This document shows positions 24,201 to 35,780 of a DNA stretch of 64,000 nucleotides, one piece after another; the first letter of the stretch is position 1; each line of letters starts with the position of its first letter. The DNA comes from Hydractinia symbiolongicarpus. Lineage: Eukaryota; Cnidaria; Hydrozoa; Anthoathecata; Hydractiniidae. A program made the translations under genes and the position numbers. The stretch lies in the NCBI RefSeq assembly GCF_029227915.1, contig NC_079878.1, positions 15,314,001 through 15,378,000 on the forward strand, written 5' to 3'. The notes under the pieces were generated by a model that was not told the DNA's origin, did not search any database, and saw only the letters and a list, made by a program, of their open reading frames with translations.

Positions 24201-27200
24201 GTGATATACTTCATTATACACCTCCATGTACTGATGTATGCCAATGCATGCAAACACCACGATAAACGCTAATATAATAACCAGCATCTTAATACAAACA
24301 GATATAATTTAGTTTGCTAATCTTGTTCTTCTAATATCTCGTAAAAGCTTGAAATTCATACAAAAAGGTTACCTTTAACATTCTAGTTAGTATATTCAGA
24401 AGAACCTAAAGTGCAACAAATTTTTTAGTTAAGCAAAAAAAATGTACTGGTAATATACCTATCTTTTCATAACATATATCTTTGTTTCACATGACAGAAG
24501 GCAAGCTTTAAAGACGCTAGTATATTTGAAGTAAATAAAATTATTTCAGAGCATGCAATGATTGGAAACCTTTAAGGAGTTTCGAAATTGTGTATACACT
24601 TCTGTTTATTTTATAGTGAAAACAATCTGATGACTAAAAAAATGATATATTTGAATATTTTTATAACTTATATATCACTAAAAAAAGTGCAAGTGTCTTT
24701 TTGCAAAATGAACTTATTACACTACTGCCTGTTCTTATTCACAGCATTATGCAGGTAGGATTGTTATTTTATTCCAAAACCATTGCATATTATTTTAATA
24801 ACCAGTTAAACCAATAATACAATCATGGACAAAATATTTCTCTGTTTTCGTGGTTTTATTATGAGATTCTTGTGCCCGGAACATTAAATTTGGGCAAAAA
24901 AATGTTGTCAAACAATCATGGACAATAAAAAAACGAATTACGAATTAGCAACCACAAGTGATCACATTGCTTGTTTTTATATCAGAGTCGCACTTTTTGA
25001 TCCTGTCACCGTTTAGAGCGCACTTCGGATCTTAGGTTAATTTGTTAAATCCATACTCGAAACATGCTAGTTCTTGCTGATGTCAGCACAAGCATTTTTC
25101 ACGTATTTTGCCACTGACTGCAGAGTAGTTACCATTTCACCCATTTAAAAAAAAAATGCCTAATTCATTAATTTTGTTCATGATAGTATTTGCCAAATGG
25201 CATCCTGCTATATAGGCTTTTTGTACATACTTCTGTAGTTTTATGTTTTGAACAAAGAACTTTAGTAAAACATTTTTGTAAAAGGGATAAATCCTTACAT
25301 GAAAAATATTCCGTATGTTCTTAACCTTACACAACACCATAACTAATCGGAAGCATCTGAATGGTGGATATAAATACTAAAGCAAAACACAGCATCATAA
25401 ATAAACAAATGTGGTATATTCTTACTAACTTGGACCTCTAAGAGACTAAAGTTAAGATTTGCAAATGTTTAATTCTAATGGCTTTTTTCTCAACTCAAAG
25501 TCCTACTAAATTAACATCATTGTTTGTTTGAGTTAAAAAGGCTGTTTATCTAATCATTAATCATGTATGATATCCACATAATAACTATTTATTTTATAAC
25601 TTGACTCATTTTATACATAAAGAAGTTTTTATACATTGTCAAAGTCTTCTAATTTCCTTTATCTTCTTTGGAAAAAAGGTATGTTTTCCTACCTCATGAA
25701 CAAAATATCCTACTGCCAACAGCAAAAAGTCAGCCAGAAACATACACACAAGAACAAACTGAACCCTGTGTGAAAAAAAACAAAAATACCATCTAAACCT
25801 TGCTGCAGTAATGCCAGACTGTTATCTTTTCATTTTCTACCGTAAAATAACACATAATAGGACTAATTTGTTTATTTGATTCACAGGACATGGCAAAACA
25901 ATAAGAGACCCTAGCTTAATAAAAAAATTACGAAATGTGCAACAAGACACAACACAACAAAACAATGGACTAGTAAAAATAGCAAATGGTATAGTTTACC
26001 CATTCCAATAACTTTCTTCTGCTTTCTTAGACCAAAAAATTGGCCACGAAAGAAATGTCACATGAATCACAATATCAATTGTAAAAACAAATAAACAAAA
26101 AGCATTCAAGATATATACACATGCACCAACACTAAAAAGAAATAAAAAAAATTAAAAAACTTATATATAATTTAATCTCTCAATAAGACCTACACAATTG
26201 TGTTTCTGCATTCTGTTAAAACTATTAAAATGCCATCATACAGAATTAAAAAAATACATTAATAATTTGTATCACCTATCTTAATGGTTGTCGCAACAAA
26301 GTAATCATTATCAAGAGATCAATAGCAAGTGGCCTACAGTGCTTCCAGACCACAGCTGCAAATAGGTTTTCTACAGTCAGCAAATTTTTGCGAACTGACA
26401 TTTATTTCTTATTCATATCCTGGTATTACTGTATCTCATTCCAAGCTAGAAATGTTTATTATTCACCGATTAAAATAGGCTAAAACAAACACAGCATTCT
26501 TTTTAAGCATAATGTGGCTAAAAGCACACAATGTTCATATGTATTGATCTTTTAAATACATATGATATCTAGCAAAAATATAACCGAGTTGCCTATATGT
26601 AAAATGCTTGACCAAACCATTCATAATTTCCTAAATCTCTTGCCAAAATGGATACTAAGACTACTTTAGACCATTTCAGCACAATAAAACATTCATAGTA
26701 AGAAACAAAATAATAAATCTCCAGCAAAAGAAGCAACACACAAGTAAAATATGCAGTACCTTAAGATTTGTTTTGAAGGTGGCTCAAAAAAGATTAACAA
26801 TGAATGAAGAACAATCACCACTAATATTAATCTGGTGTACCAAATATTTGAGTAAATATAAAAACATCTAAATAATAAACAGGAAATGTCTTTAACTCCA
26901 TGCTGTGAAATTACTTATATTGTAATGTATTGTTTCTTTAAATCACTAAACTACACTTCTGGATTTCCCTTCTTTTAACTCATGGCTACCATAATAACTC
27001 CTTAAGTGTATCTGATTTAATATTGCACACAAGACAAATTTTGCATGATTTAAACAAAGTAACAGTCTCCAGAACATCCCAAGATTGGAGAAAGTAGAAA
27101 AATAAACCTTCAAAAACATGCTGCATAGGAAATAGTTAAAGAAAGCTAGTTTCGTTCTAACATTGGAGTAAAGACCCCAAATTCAAAATTTTTAGTGAAG

Positions 27201-28398
27201 ATAAGAATAGCTCTTACTTCTGTGGAAGAAAAGGTTTAAAATAAGCCCTTGCCTTGCCAAACCTTCCTCTAAACATATTAAAAAGGATAAATAGAAGTTA
27301 CTATTAACATTTTTAATTAAAATTTATACTACTGCCAATAAAAAAAATGTAGATTTATTTACCGTCCAGCAAGAGCATCCTCAATGTGGGCAGCAGCAAG
27401 TTTTAAACTGCTATTTTCACCTTTTAACTTTGTTAATGTGGTAGTAAGTGCATCACGCTACGTATTAAAAAAAATTCAGCGAAATTCAAAGTGACTAAAT
27501 GCGAAGTCGAACTGCGTTTTTTATAACATTCCTATCCCTGCCTATTTTTATTAAATCCTTTGTCTAATAATCATTTTATCAAGCCTCTCAATAAGACCTA
27601 TGGGATCAATTTCTACATATTGTCATTCAGATATTTTTCACATAATAAAAAATTTCATATGTCCATCAATTATATTTTTGTAACTGTAGGCTGTATATAA
27701 AGATCACAAGGATTAACATTATACTTCAAAGCTACCAAGAAAAAAATTTGCATCACAAGACAATGCCAAATCATGTTTTTAAAATCACACCAAAATGGTA
27801 TAAGCTTTAGGGCTAAAGTTGATCTTCTTATGATTGCACTTTAAAGGTTCATTTCAGTTCATTTATCTAAGAATTTACAGTTTTAACAAACAGCTAATTC
27901 GACTTTCTAAATTAGTTCCTGACATTGGGGTTGCATGATTCTCCTATCATTATTATACCAAAGGTACAAATAATACAAGATTTTATTCCGAAACTATTAA
28001 ACCGTGACTATTTACAATGCAAGGAACACAATATTAAGTTCCGAAACTATCAAAACTCTCTAATGAATCAAAATTCCTTTTATAATAAGATATAGCGAGA
28101 TAATGCTGGTTGTGCTTAAATTCCTTTTTTGCAGTTTGTGAAATAAAAACAAAGTCAGCACAATTAAATTTATAGAAATTCCACTTACACCATTCACATG
28201 TGGAACCAATGCAAGTAAAGGTGTCAATAGACCAATCAAACCAAAATTTTCAATAGAACTGCGTCTGTCAAGACTTCGAGAGGAGCAATTATTAAAATCT
28301 TTTTCTAACTGCACAGTTTTATCTTTACCAAGTTGTGTGTTCTGCAGATGACCATTAATAATGTTTTTTCCAGTGTCCTCATTAGATTGCATATCCAT
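18297..28398 (-). CDS. TPCN: Two-pore channel (TPC family), 27 exons, C-terminal exon not found
   Basis: Exons (minus strand): 28398-28189, 27457-27363, 27268-27218, 26867-26760, 26131-26000, 25765-25693, 25376-25299, 24405-24373, 24287-24178, 23566-23531, 23361-23317, 23230-23164, 23060-23009, 22866-22797, 22719-22628, 22429-22371, 22292-22197, 21488-21441, 21355-21296, 21223-21177, 20820-20762, 20670-20639, 20375-20301, 19643-19444, 18791-18681, 18603-18540, 18376-18297. All have AG/GT borders and phases close exactly (2183 nt, about 727 aa). Repeat I: S1 about 125-148 (ending FFEPP), S4 FRCFRLVMVLCKVKNIRNIF, filter LLSTENYP, S6 about 366-386. Linker: EF-hand loop DSNQDGYIDSFE at about 451-462. 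Repeat II: S4 region LSSLCIFMRLF, S5/pore YLLAVIGMELFQG, filter LSTSNWHDVMNM, S6 GWTVAYFVSVYIVITMVIM. TPCs are Na+/Ca2+ channels of endolysosomal membranes gated by PI(3,5)P2 or voltage and linked to NAADP signalling. ATG 28398 lies in AAGATGG. Which TPC paralogue is not decided. Confidence 0.9.
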
Positions 28399-28624
28399 CT
28401 TGATGCTCACATACGATTGAATCACACATTGTTGATTTTTTTTTTATTAATACCTGTGATGAATTTTTCACATATAATCCACTTTATTTAATTGAACAAG
28501 AATCAAATATATACTAAAAAAGCATCTAATTAGCCAGCTAGGCCTTTGTACATACTCAATCTACCAGAAAGGATATAATGCCCATGTATTAAATATGGTT
28601 TGCGATTTTCAACCGTTTCATTAT

Positions 28625-28800
28625 TATAACGGCGTTATAACGCTGTTATAACGGCGTTATAACGCTTCCACTTCAGCGTTAATTTAACATTTTGATCTTA
28701 AATTTACAAGCGTTAAATGGTGATAAGACAACCAGCGTTATAACGCGTTAATAACGCTTCTCGATTGTGCGCCATTTTTAGCAGCGTTATAACGCTTCCG
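28625..28800. promoter_or_regulatory. Cluster of palindromic GCGTTATAACGC motifs upstream of the TPC gene
   Basis: The perfect dyad GCGTTATAACGC, or close variants, appears at least four times within about 175 bp (near 28632, 28654, 28734 and 28784), with extra half-sites (GTTATAACG, GTTAATAACGC). The cluster begins about 225 bp upstream of the channel ATG on its 5' side. A transcription-factor site cluster is possible; so is a small foldback repeat. Only the sequence pattern is directly seen. Confidence 0.5.
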
Positions 28801-30215
28801 CACTTTCGAATTCGCTTGAAAAAAATTCGATTATAAAACAATAACTTTGACTTAGTGTTCAACGAGTGTCTAATGATTATTTAAAAAGTCAACCTTAGCT
28901 ACTGTTTTATAATTTATTTTCTTTCCAAGTTTCGACATTATCGTCAGTATTACCTAACATGCGATTACATTGTTATAAAAAACGTTTATTTACATCAATG
29001 TGTAATTGTTCCGTTCATGTGTAAGCTTGTTCTGAAACGTAGTAGCTACTAATGTCTAAAGGCCTGTTTGACAAATGTAATTAAAATGTGACCCAAAGCT
29101 GGCTATTGTTAAATACAAAAAGTATACTAGTTCTCCTGGCTATTCTCAGCCTGATTTGATCTTATTTTGTTCTGAACACAACCTGAGACTTCAGCCTCAT
29201 TTCATATTCAAAGAATTTGTGTTTTAGTATCTTGAAAATAATTTATTATGGGCTTTTTCTGCCTTGATATATAGAATTCTATGCACTTTCTAGCCTTAAA
29301 AATAGCGGAACTTTGAGAGCGAAAATGTTTACGAGACACACAGCTTTGAACTTTGAAATAATTTGAAAGAATTTTGAAACAAGGAAAAGAATTATTATTT
29401 TTTATTTATACAGAATTATGTGGGATATTGTGTCATAACGGGCTGATTTCTAATAAATTATTCGTAACTTGAAACAGTGGGCAACGTAAACATAGCGAAA
29501 ATGACGAGAGTGCACAAGAGTTCTAGCTAAACTTTTAAACAATAAATTCACAGGACTTTTATTTCTCAGCAATGACAAATTTCGGAAGTTAATTATTGTG
29601 TAATTTTAAAGATCCATATGCACTTGTTTTGTAAAACTGTTCTCCCTTTCTTGCAACCTTCTCATTTTTTTTTCTTTTACATGAAGGTCCACTCACAATA
29701 GCACCCACTGAATGTTGATAATAAGCAGGGGAGTGGAATATCAACAGAGCGAGACTAAATAATTACAATATCCAATTTTCCCGCACTGAATATCTGTTTG
29801 CACCATTGGAAGGGATGAGATGATAAAATTAATTCTTTTTGTTCAACACAATCAGCAATTTTTCAAATTTTTGTTTTTGTCTTTATTGGCGTTCTTACCC
29901 GGATAGTGCCACATTAGCCATTTTTAGTGGGAAAATTTCATCCCGGAAAAGAAAGTATGGTGGAAACTATTTATAATTGATTAAGAAAATATTTTATAAA
30001 TTTTTATTTAACGTTGTATCAAGGAAAAAGAATTAAACAATACTAAATAACGATTTTTTTCCGCGGTTTTAATCATGGGAAACATGTGTCGCAGTTTGAA
30101 CAATAAAATCATGTTCTGAAAAAGTAAGACATAGAAAATTTTATTTTATTTAGAAAAAGGTTTGCAGTTTTTTTTAAAAAAAAATAAAAAATACTCAGCT
30201 TCAAGAAATAAGACA
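28801..30215. other. Intergenic region without recognised genes
   Basis: AT-rich, no open frame over 60 codons, no RNA gene or repeat array recognised. Confidence 0.4.
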
Positions 30216-30216
30216 G

Positions 30217-30441
30217 TTACAGACCTTTTGCTGCTTCTTCGTTATCATGGACTTTGAGAAGACGTATTTTTTTTAGATGGCTATGTTTGCCCCATGGCAT
30301 TAAATATTCCTGACCTTCTACTAAATGGTCCCCTTTATCTAATTTCACTTCATAAGCCCATTGCCTGTCTTTTGTTTCTCGTTTTCCCAACCATAAAATA
30401 TCTACCACGCGGTTATCCATTTCGTTTTTGAATTGGTTCAA
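30217..30441 (-). CDS. Small ORF of unknown function, possibly an exon or element fragment
   Basis: A 74-codon minus-strand frame; the more natural start is the internal Met of MDNRVVDILWLGKRE. The composition is protein-like and balanced (WAYEVKLDKGDHLVEGQEYL), unlike the AT-rich noise around it. I do not recognise the family. No splice signals were resolved, and it lies only about 400 bp before the gypsy element, so it may belong to another mobile element. Confidence 0.3.
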   Translation of the reverse strand: MNQFKNEMDNRVVDILWLGKRETKDRQWAYEVKLDKGDHLVEGQEYLMPWGKHSHLKKIRLLKVHDNEEAAKGL

Positions 30442-30997
30442 AAAATTTACGGGTTTTATATAATAATTGAATAATGAGCCATTTTAGGCTTTATTACGAT
30501 TTTTTAAAGTTAAAAATGAAGTGTTATTATATTAACTCAAACTTATAATTAAGTTAAAACTCAAAATATTCACAATTATTACAATTAGCTAATAATAAAA
30601 TAGCACAATAGCCTAGATACAAGGTATAAAATAGTAACAATATCAATTTAGTGTACCAAAAGGCTAAAAGTGCTGAACTTTTATGCTCGCTTAGGCGCGT
30701 GTGAGATATATTAGTTGTAAAACCTTGTTCCTCTTTCTTGTAGCTGGATACCATTTTGTTTTGGGTTAAGTCTACACCAGTTGAGTCTGGTACCCAGCTT
30801 TCCCCAGTTCCTATCAAGTGCATTCTAGTATACTGTGCCTAATTGAGCTCACATCAGGGAGGCTAGGCCCAAGTAAGGAAACCTATAAGTAGAGGCACAG
30901 TAGGCAGTGCAGGCTGGCTGGTTGTAACAAAGAAATGTGTGCTAAGAAAGTATAGATGACAAGAAAGTAGTCTTTTATTTGAACACACTGTCTAACA

Positions 30998-31016
30998 TTT
31001 GGTGCCCTGTGTGAGG
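30998..31016 (+). other. Candidate retrotransposon primer-binding site
   Basis: TTTGGTGCCCTGTGTGAGG directly follows a CA dinucleotide, as expected at the junction of a 5' LTR and a tRNA-primed minus-strand start. The tRNA was not identified. Confidence 0.5.
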
Positions 31017-31084
31017 ATTAAGAAGAAGAGGGTGTCAACAGAACAGAAGATTACTAAGTGATGGCTGGATTGGTTTGATGTAGG

Positions 31085-32371
31085 ATGGCTGCTGCTCCAC
31101 AGAAATTCGTAACATCTGAAGATGCTGTGCAAATTAGGGATGAAGAAGAAAAAATGGTATCAGAAGTATTTGGAATGCTGTCTGTTTTGGAGGAAAAAGA
31201 CCTTGAGTCAGTTATGATAAGACTGGGATTGGATAGAAAAAAACAAGGTAAAACATTCTATTTACGAACTATCCTCAGATACCTAAACTCGGAAACGGTA
31301 GAAAATTTGAATGACCACGGAATGAGCCTTTTTCAAGATTTGCATGAGTATATCAGCCGTATTCTAAAACCAGTCAGACTAAGTAGGGAAACCTTCTCAA
31401 GTGGCCACATGGACACAACTAAAGGTGTGCCACAGGATCCCTTTCAAACCTTTACTCTCAAAAGTTCGACTCCTAGTCATGGTGCCACCCTGGAGAAATC
31501 GTTGTATAATCCACACAATCCTTTTCACCCCCAAGGAAAATTTATCCATGTGATACCTTGAATCAACCTGATGATGTTTTCAAACCAATAGAGCACCCAT
31601 CTAAAACTTTTGTCACATCATGGAACCAGCCCCAACTTTTGTCAAATTCGAAAATCAGAGAATTCAAAATCAACGGATCAATTGGCAGTCCAGGTCAAAA
31701 GGACAAACTAACCTACTAAAGTTTGGCTTTCCAAATAAAAAATGGGTTAGACCAAGGATATAGTGAAAGGGATATCTTGGCAGTCGAAAATCGATCAACC
31801 CAGATAACCCATTAAGATCCTACCTAGAGTCGAGGTCCGGGTTGGGAATAAAACCACTACTTAAAATTCTCAGAAGCCATTTTCTCGAAAAAAACGCAAC
31901 TACACTCTTTACCGAATGACAAATGCTTGCCAAACTATTACAGAAACACCCCAAGAGTTTGCAATCAGACTTCTCAGTTTACGACAAAAAATCATTCTTG
32001 TGTCTCAGGAGGAAGATTGCCCCTCGCAGTTAGTGGAAAAAAATTTTTTTTTTTTGGATTACGGTCTGACAAACGTAAGGATTCAAATGAAGGCCTTTCT
32101 CAAAGAACCTGCCCTTATTCAAATTGAAAACTTTGTTTCAGATGAAGATATTCTACAAAAATTGAATCAAGTTGTTTCAGATGAAACCGAGCATATTAAT
32201 AAGCTAAAACCATATAATAAAACTGTGAAAATTAATGAGATTGCTGGGGAACAACGAAACCCAACCTTTAATAATTTGAATTTGCAAAAGGAAATTGAGG
32301 AGATAAAAACCCAACTGAGAGATTTGGCCTTCTCAAGAAAGTGGCAACCAAATTCAAACCAGTATATATAG
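31085..32371 (+). pseudogene. Gypsy Gag-like region, two open parts separated by broken frames
   Basis: The first part (31085-31561, 158 codons) reads MAAAPQKFVTSEDAVQIRDE and a helical domain (VMIRLGLDRKKQGKTFYLR). The second (31916-32371) reads TITETPQEFAIRLLSLRQKI, LDYGLTNVRIQMKAFL and a C-terminal coiled region, then is cut by the inserted element at about 32375. The middle (31562-31915) has stops in every frame but retains pieces such as NPLRSYLESRSGLGIKPLL in shifted frames. Gag assembles the virus-like particle and packages RNA; the order Gag, zinc finger, protease fits gypsy elements. Confidence 0.6.
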
Positions 32372-32384
32372 GCCCAAAGCCTCT

Positions 32385-33135
32385 CGCTCTGCACTGTTCT
32401 GCCCAATCTTTGAACGCGCCCCGTCTTAAGACTGGCCAGGTCAATCTTCCGACAGTGACAAATGGGTGGCCAGTCTTAAGATTGGACTGCCCAATCTGTG
32501 GACGTACATGCCCAATCTTAGAACAATTGTGGAAGACAAACAGAACAATAAAATTTTTAGAATTTACCTCTTAATAGGAACTTTAAATTGAAACTTTTCT
32601 TGGAAAATCAAAAGGCCAAAAATTTATATATACTATGTATTTTATGTATAAAAAATTGAAACTACTCAACCATATTAGCATAGTCTATAAGGTTTTTCTT
32701 CTATAGACTATGATATTAGCTAGCTGGCTAAACATCTCATCCAATGAAATTAACAGCTAGCTAACTAATAATATGGTTGAATACGATTTTTCTGATTCAT
32801 CATAAATATAAACATTTTATTTTTAAAATTTAGCCACTACTACAAGCTGTATATAAATGCTAAATGTATAAAACGTGCTCTACCAGCTATCTAGCTAGCT
32901 AGCCGCGATTTTCACTCTACTGTGTCAAAAAACTGGCCGGATCAATTCAACAGTACCCAAAATATGATGTTTTAATGTGCCTGAGAATGTTTGTTGGGAC
33001 TTGCAAAAAACAGAGCTTGTGTGGTACATCCCTTCTTAAAAATCTAAAAGGCGCGAAAGATGGGCCTAACATGGTCTTTTGCCCAATCTTGTGACGCCCT
33101 GCCCAGTCTTAAGACTGGCCGGCCAGTCGGATATG
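32385..33135. mobile_element. Palindrome-ended non-autonomous insertion inside the gypsy element
   Basis: The left end (32391-32525) contains TGCCCAATCTT and CGTCTTAAGACTGGCC, then an inverted version (GGCCAGTCTTAAGATTGG..TGCCCAATC). The right end (33075-33130) repeats TGCCCAATCTT..GCCCAGTCTTAAGACTGGCC. The reading frame of the host element resumes just after it (about 33131) and stops just before it, which shows this is an insertion. No coding capacity inside. Exact edges and target duplication were not resolved. Confidence 0.6.
32672..32719. mobile_element. 34-bp P-like miniature (two terminal repeats joined) with 7-bp target duplication
   Basis: CATAGTCTATA at 32679-32689 and TATAGACTATG ending at 32712 match the outer tip of the P-like element's inverted repeat at 9261/13858. 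They are joined by a 12-nt centre. ATATTAG flanks both sides (32672-32678 and 32713-32719). It therefore looks like an extreme internal deletion or miniature of the same family, inserted in the palindrome-ended element. Confidence 0.7.
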
Positions 33136-33154
33136 TAATGTACATAGTTTAAAA

Positions 33155-35777
33155 TTGTATCGTTGTTCGAAATGCAAATCTAATGTTTTTTATTGTTCGC
33201 GAAAATGCCAAAAGAAGGATACTTCTCATAAAAACATTTGTTCCGCGATCGAGGATTTAACTAATTTGGAGCGTGACAAAAAGTTTAAAAATTTTACTGT
33301 TGCTGATAACCAGACATTGCCGTCAAAGTTTAATTCGAGATTAATAAAGCTTATTGGACGAAAACCGATCATAAACTGCCGGTTAAATGACCGGACATGC
33401 GAAGCATTGTGGGACACCGGGTCTATGATTAGTTTGGTTGACCGCATCTGGCTTTCCACGCATGCCCCTGGCATAGAGCCAACACCGATTTCTGAATTTG
33501 CCGATGTGAAACAAAAAAACTGCGAACAATACTGAAGTTGCTATTTGTGGGGTCGCGCCCTTGTCGTTTCGCGTTTCAGACGCTATTGTATTTACTGTAC
33601 CATTTCTCGTGACCCCGGGACCAATTGAACAACCCGTAATCGGATTTAACACAATTGAACATATCGTTTTAAATTTTCCAGAGTTAGATGTATCATCTCT
33701 ACTGACAGATGTTCTACCGAGCTTGAATGAGTGCAATGTACAGTCAATGATTAAGATTATCCAGGACAACAAGGATTCAGAAGACTTTTTGGAAAACGTC
33801 AAAGTTAGGAATCGCACGGTAATTCCTGCTAAGCATCGGATTGCAGTGTCATGCAAAACTCGTCTTATGGTGGATAAAAAGGAAAGAAGTGTCTTGTTAG
33901 AGCCCATGGAAAACGGTGACTTTGACGAAGAAATAGAGATTCGAGAAACATTGTTGAGACTAAAACGCGGAAAATCGCCAATTGTGTCAATCTACATCGA
34001 AAACCCAACTAGTCGAGACATCATTTTTCGAAAGGGCACCGTTATTGGTACCATAAAGTCCTTTTCGGCAGCTATACCACTACAACCCGATCAAAAGACC
34101 CCTGCGACGACGACTAAAATCAAAACCCATTCTGTATTAACTAAGACTTCCGATAATTGGCTCCCAGACGTGAATCTATCGCATCTGTCGCAGGCCCAAA
34201 AGTATCGCGTAGAAGCAATGTTACGTGAAGTAAACACAGTATTTTCGAGATCGGAAAGCGATATTGGGAGAATCGATGATTTTAAATTGAACATAAGACT
34301 GAAGGATGAGACCCCCGTAAGTAAATCATATCGATCGATACCTCGAAACCTTTACTCAGAAGTAAAGGACTACGTGGATAATCTCTTGCTGAATGGCTGG
34401 ATTAAAAAATCATATTCTTCATACTGCAGCCCTATAGTGTGCGTGCGCAAAAAAGACGGAAGTTTGCGCCTCGGCATTGATTATCGCGATCTAAACAGAA
34501 AAACTATTCCTGATAAGCAACCCATTCCCCGCGTACAGGATATCTTGGACGGTTTGGGCGGGCAATCGTTGTTTACAACACTGGACATGGCGAAAGCCTA
34601 CCACCAAGGATTCATCGACGAATCTTCGCGCCACTTGACCGCTTTTGCGACCCCTTGGGAATTATATGAATGGTTGAGAATGCCTTTTGGCTTAACAAAT
34701 GCGCCGCCTGTATTTCAGAGATATATGAACGAATGTTTATCTGGACTCCGTGACCTAATTTGTTCAGTCTATTTAGATGACATCTTGTGCTATGGAAAAA
34801 CATTTGAAGAACACTTGAAAAATGTCAAGACCGTATTGTTACGACTGCAAGAAAAAGGTATCAAGATTAAAGCTTTAAAGTGTAATTTCTTTCGGCGTAA
34901 AGTGAAATATCTTGGGCGCATTATCAGTGAGGAGGGATATCACGCAGACCCTGAGATGGTAAGAGATATAATCATTTCAGAAAACCGCCTACCACTATCA
35001 CTAAGCTTAGAAGTCTGAGATTTTTCCAAGTTAATGAAGCCAATTTATGATCTATTGAAAGGACATGGACACACAAAGAATTCGAAGTTAAAAATCAATT
35101 GGTTAGAATCACATCAAAAAATCTTGGATGAGATCATTCAAAAATTGCAGTCACCTGAAGTAATAGCCTTTCCAGATTATAATAAACCCTTCATTGTACA
35201 TTGTGATGCTTCGCAAAAAGGACTGGGAGCTGTATTATACCAAAATCAAGGAGGCAATGATGCTTCGCAAAAAGGACTGGGAGCTGTATTATACCAAAAT
35301 CAAGGAGGCAAACTAAAGGTCATCAGTTTCGCCTCTCGAACGCTAACGAACGCAGAACAAAACTATCATCTTCATAGCGGTAAACTCGAGTTTCTAGCCT
35401 TGAAGTGGTCCATAACCGAAAGATTCGCTGACTACTTGGGATATGGCCCACCCTTTGAAATATTCACAGACAACAACCCCCTAACATACATCATGACCAC
35501 TGCAAAATTAAATGCAACAGGTTTGAGATGGGTGGCAGATCTTTCAAATTATCAATTTACAATAAGGTATAGACCAGGCAAATTACAACAAGACTGTGAC
35601 TACCTTTCACGGAATCCTTCACAGATATCCAATCTCATTCATGCATGCACAAAATCTATTCACTCAGACGAAATTGCTTCTATGATTTCAGCAGCAAAAG
35701 ATCATCATCACATGTTGTCCAAGAACAGTATTACTCTTAAATTTATCGTTCTTAGTACAGATATCGAAATTTTGTGA
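33155..35777 (+). pseudogene. Gypsy Pol: MYND-like finger, protease, reverse transcriptase, RNase H (broken)
   Basis: In order: a Cys-rich finger CSKCKSNVFYCSRKC..H..C near 33160-33245; an aspartic protease with WDTGSMISLVD near 33408; a frame change in an A-run near 33515; reverse transcriptase in the long frame 33561-35018, with [46 protein letters not shown] and the catalytic [11 protein letters not shown] (about 34768-34800); then a deletion and frame change at about 34985-35034 where the linker to RNase H should be. RNase H follows with IVHCDASQKGLGAVLYQ, TDNNPLTYI and the end motif DCDYLSRNP. A 54-bp in-frame duplication lies at the RNase H catalytic Asp. The integrase expected next is absent. 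Pol copies element RNA into DNA; this copy cannot. Confidence 0.85.
35204..35311 (+). repeat. Perfect 54-bp tandem duplication inside the RNase H domain
   Basis: The unit starting TGATGCTTCGCAAAAAGGAC occurs at 35204-35257 and again at 35258-35311 without differences. It keeps the frame and adds 18 residues that repeat the catalytic-Asp strand. Confidence 0.93.
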
Positions 35778-35780
35778 AAA

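Larger units (their letters stand above)
30838..35780 (+). mobile_element. Gypsy-type LTR retrotransposon relic, truncated and interrupted
   Basis: A TGG-starting primer-binding-like site (TGGTGCCCTGTGTGAGG, 31000-31016) follows a candidate 5' LTR end at ...TCTAACA. Two Gag stretches, a zinc-finger/protease segment, reverse transcriptase and RNase H follow on the plus strand. A palindrome-ended insertion (about 32385-33135) splits Gag/zinc finger. No integrase and no 3' LTR copy are visible before 36 kb, so the element is 3'-truncated. The left limit is approximate. Confidence 0.72.
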
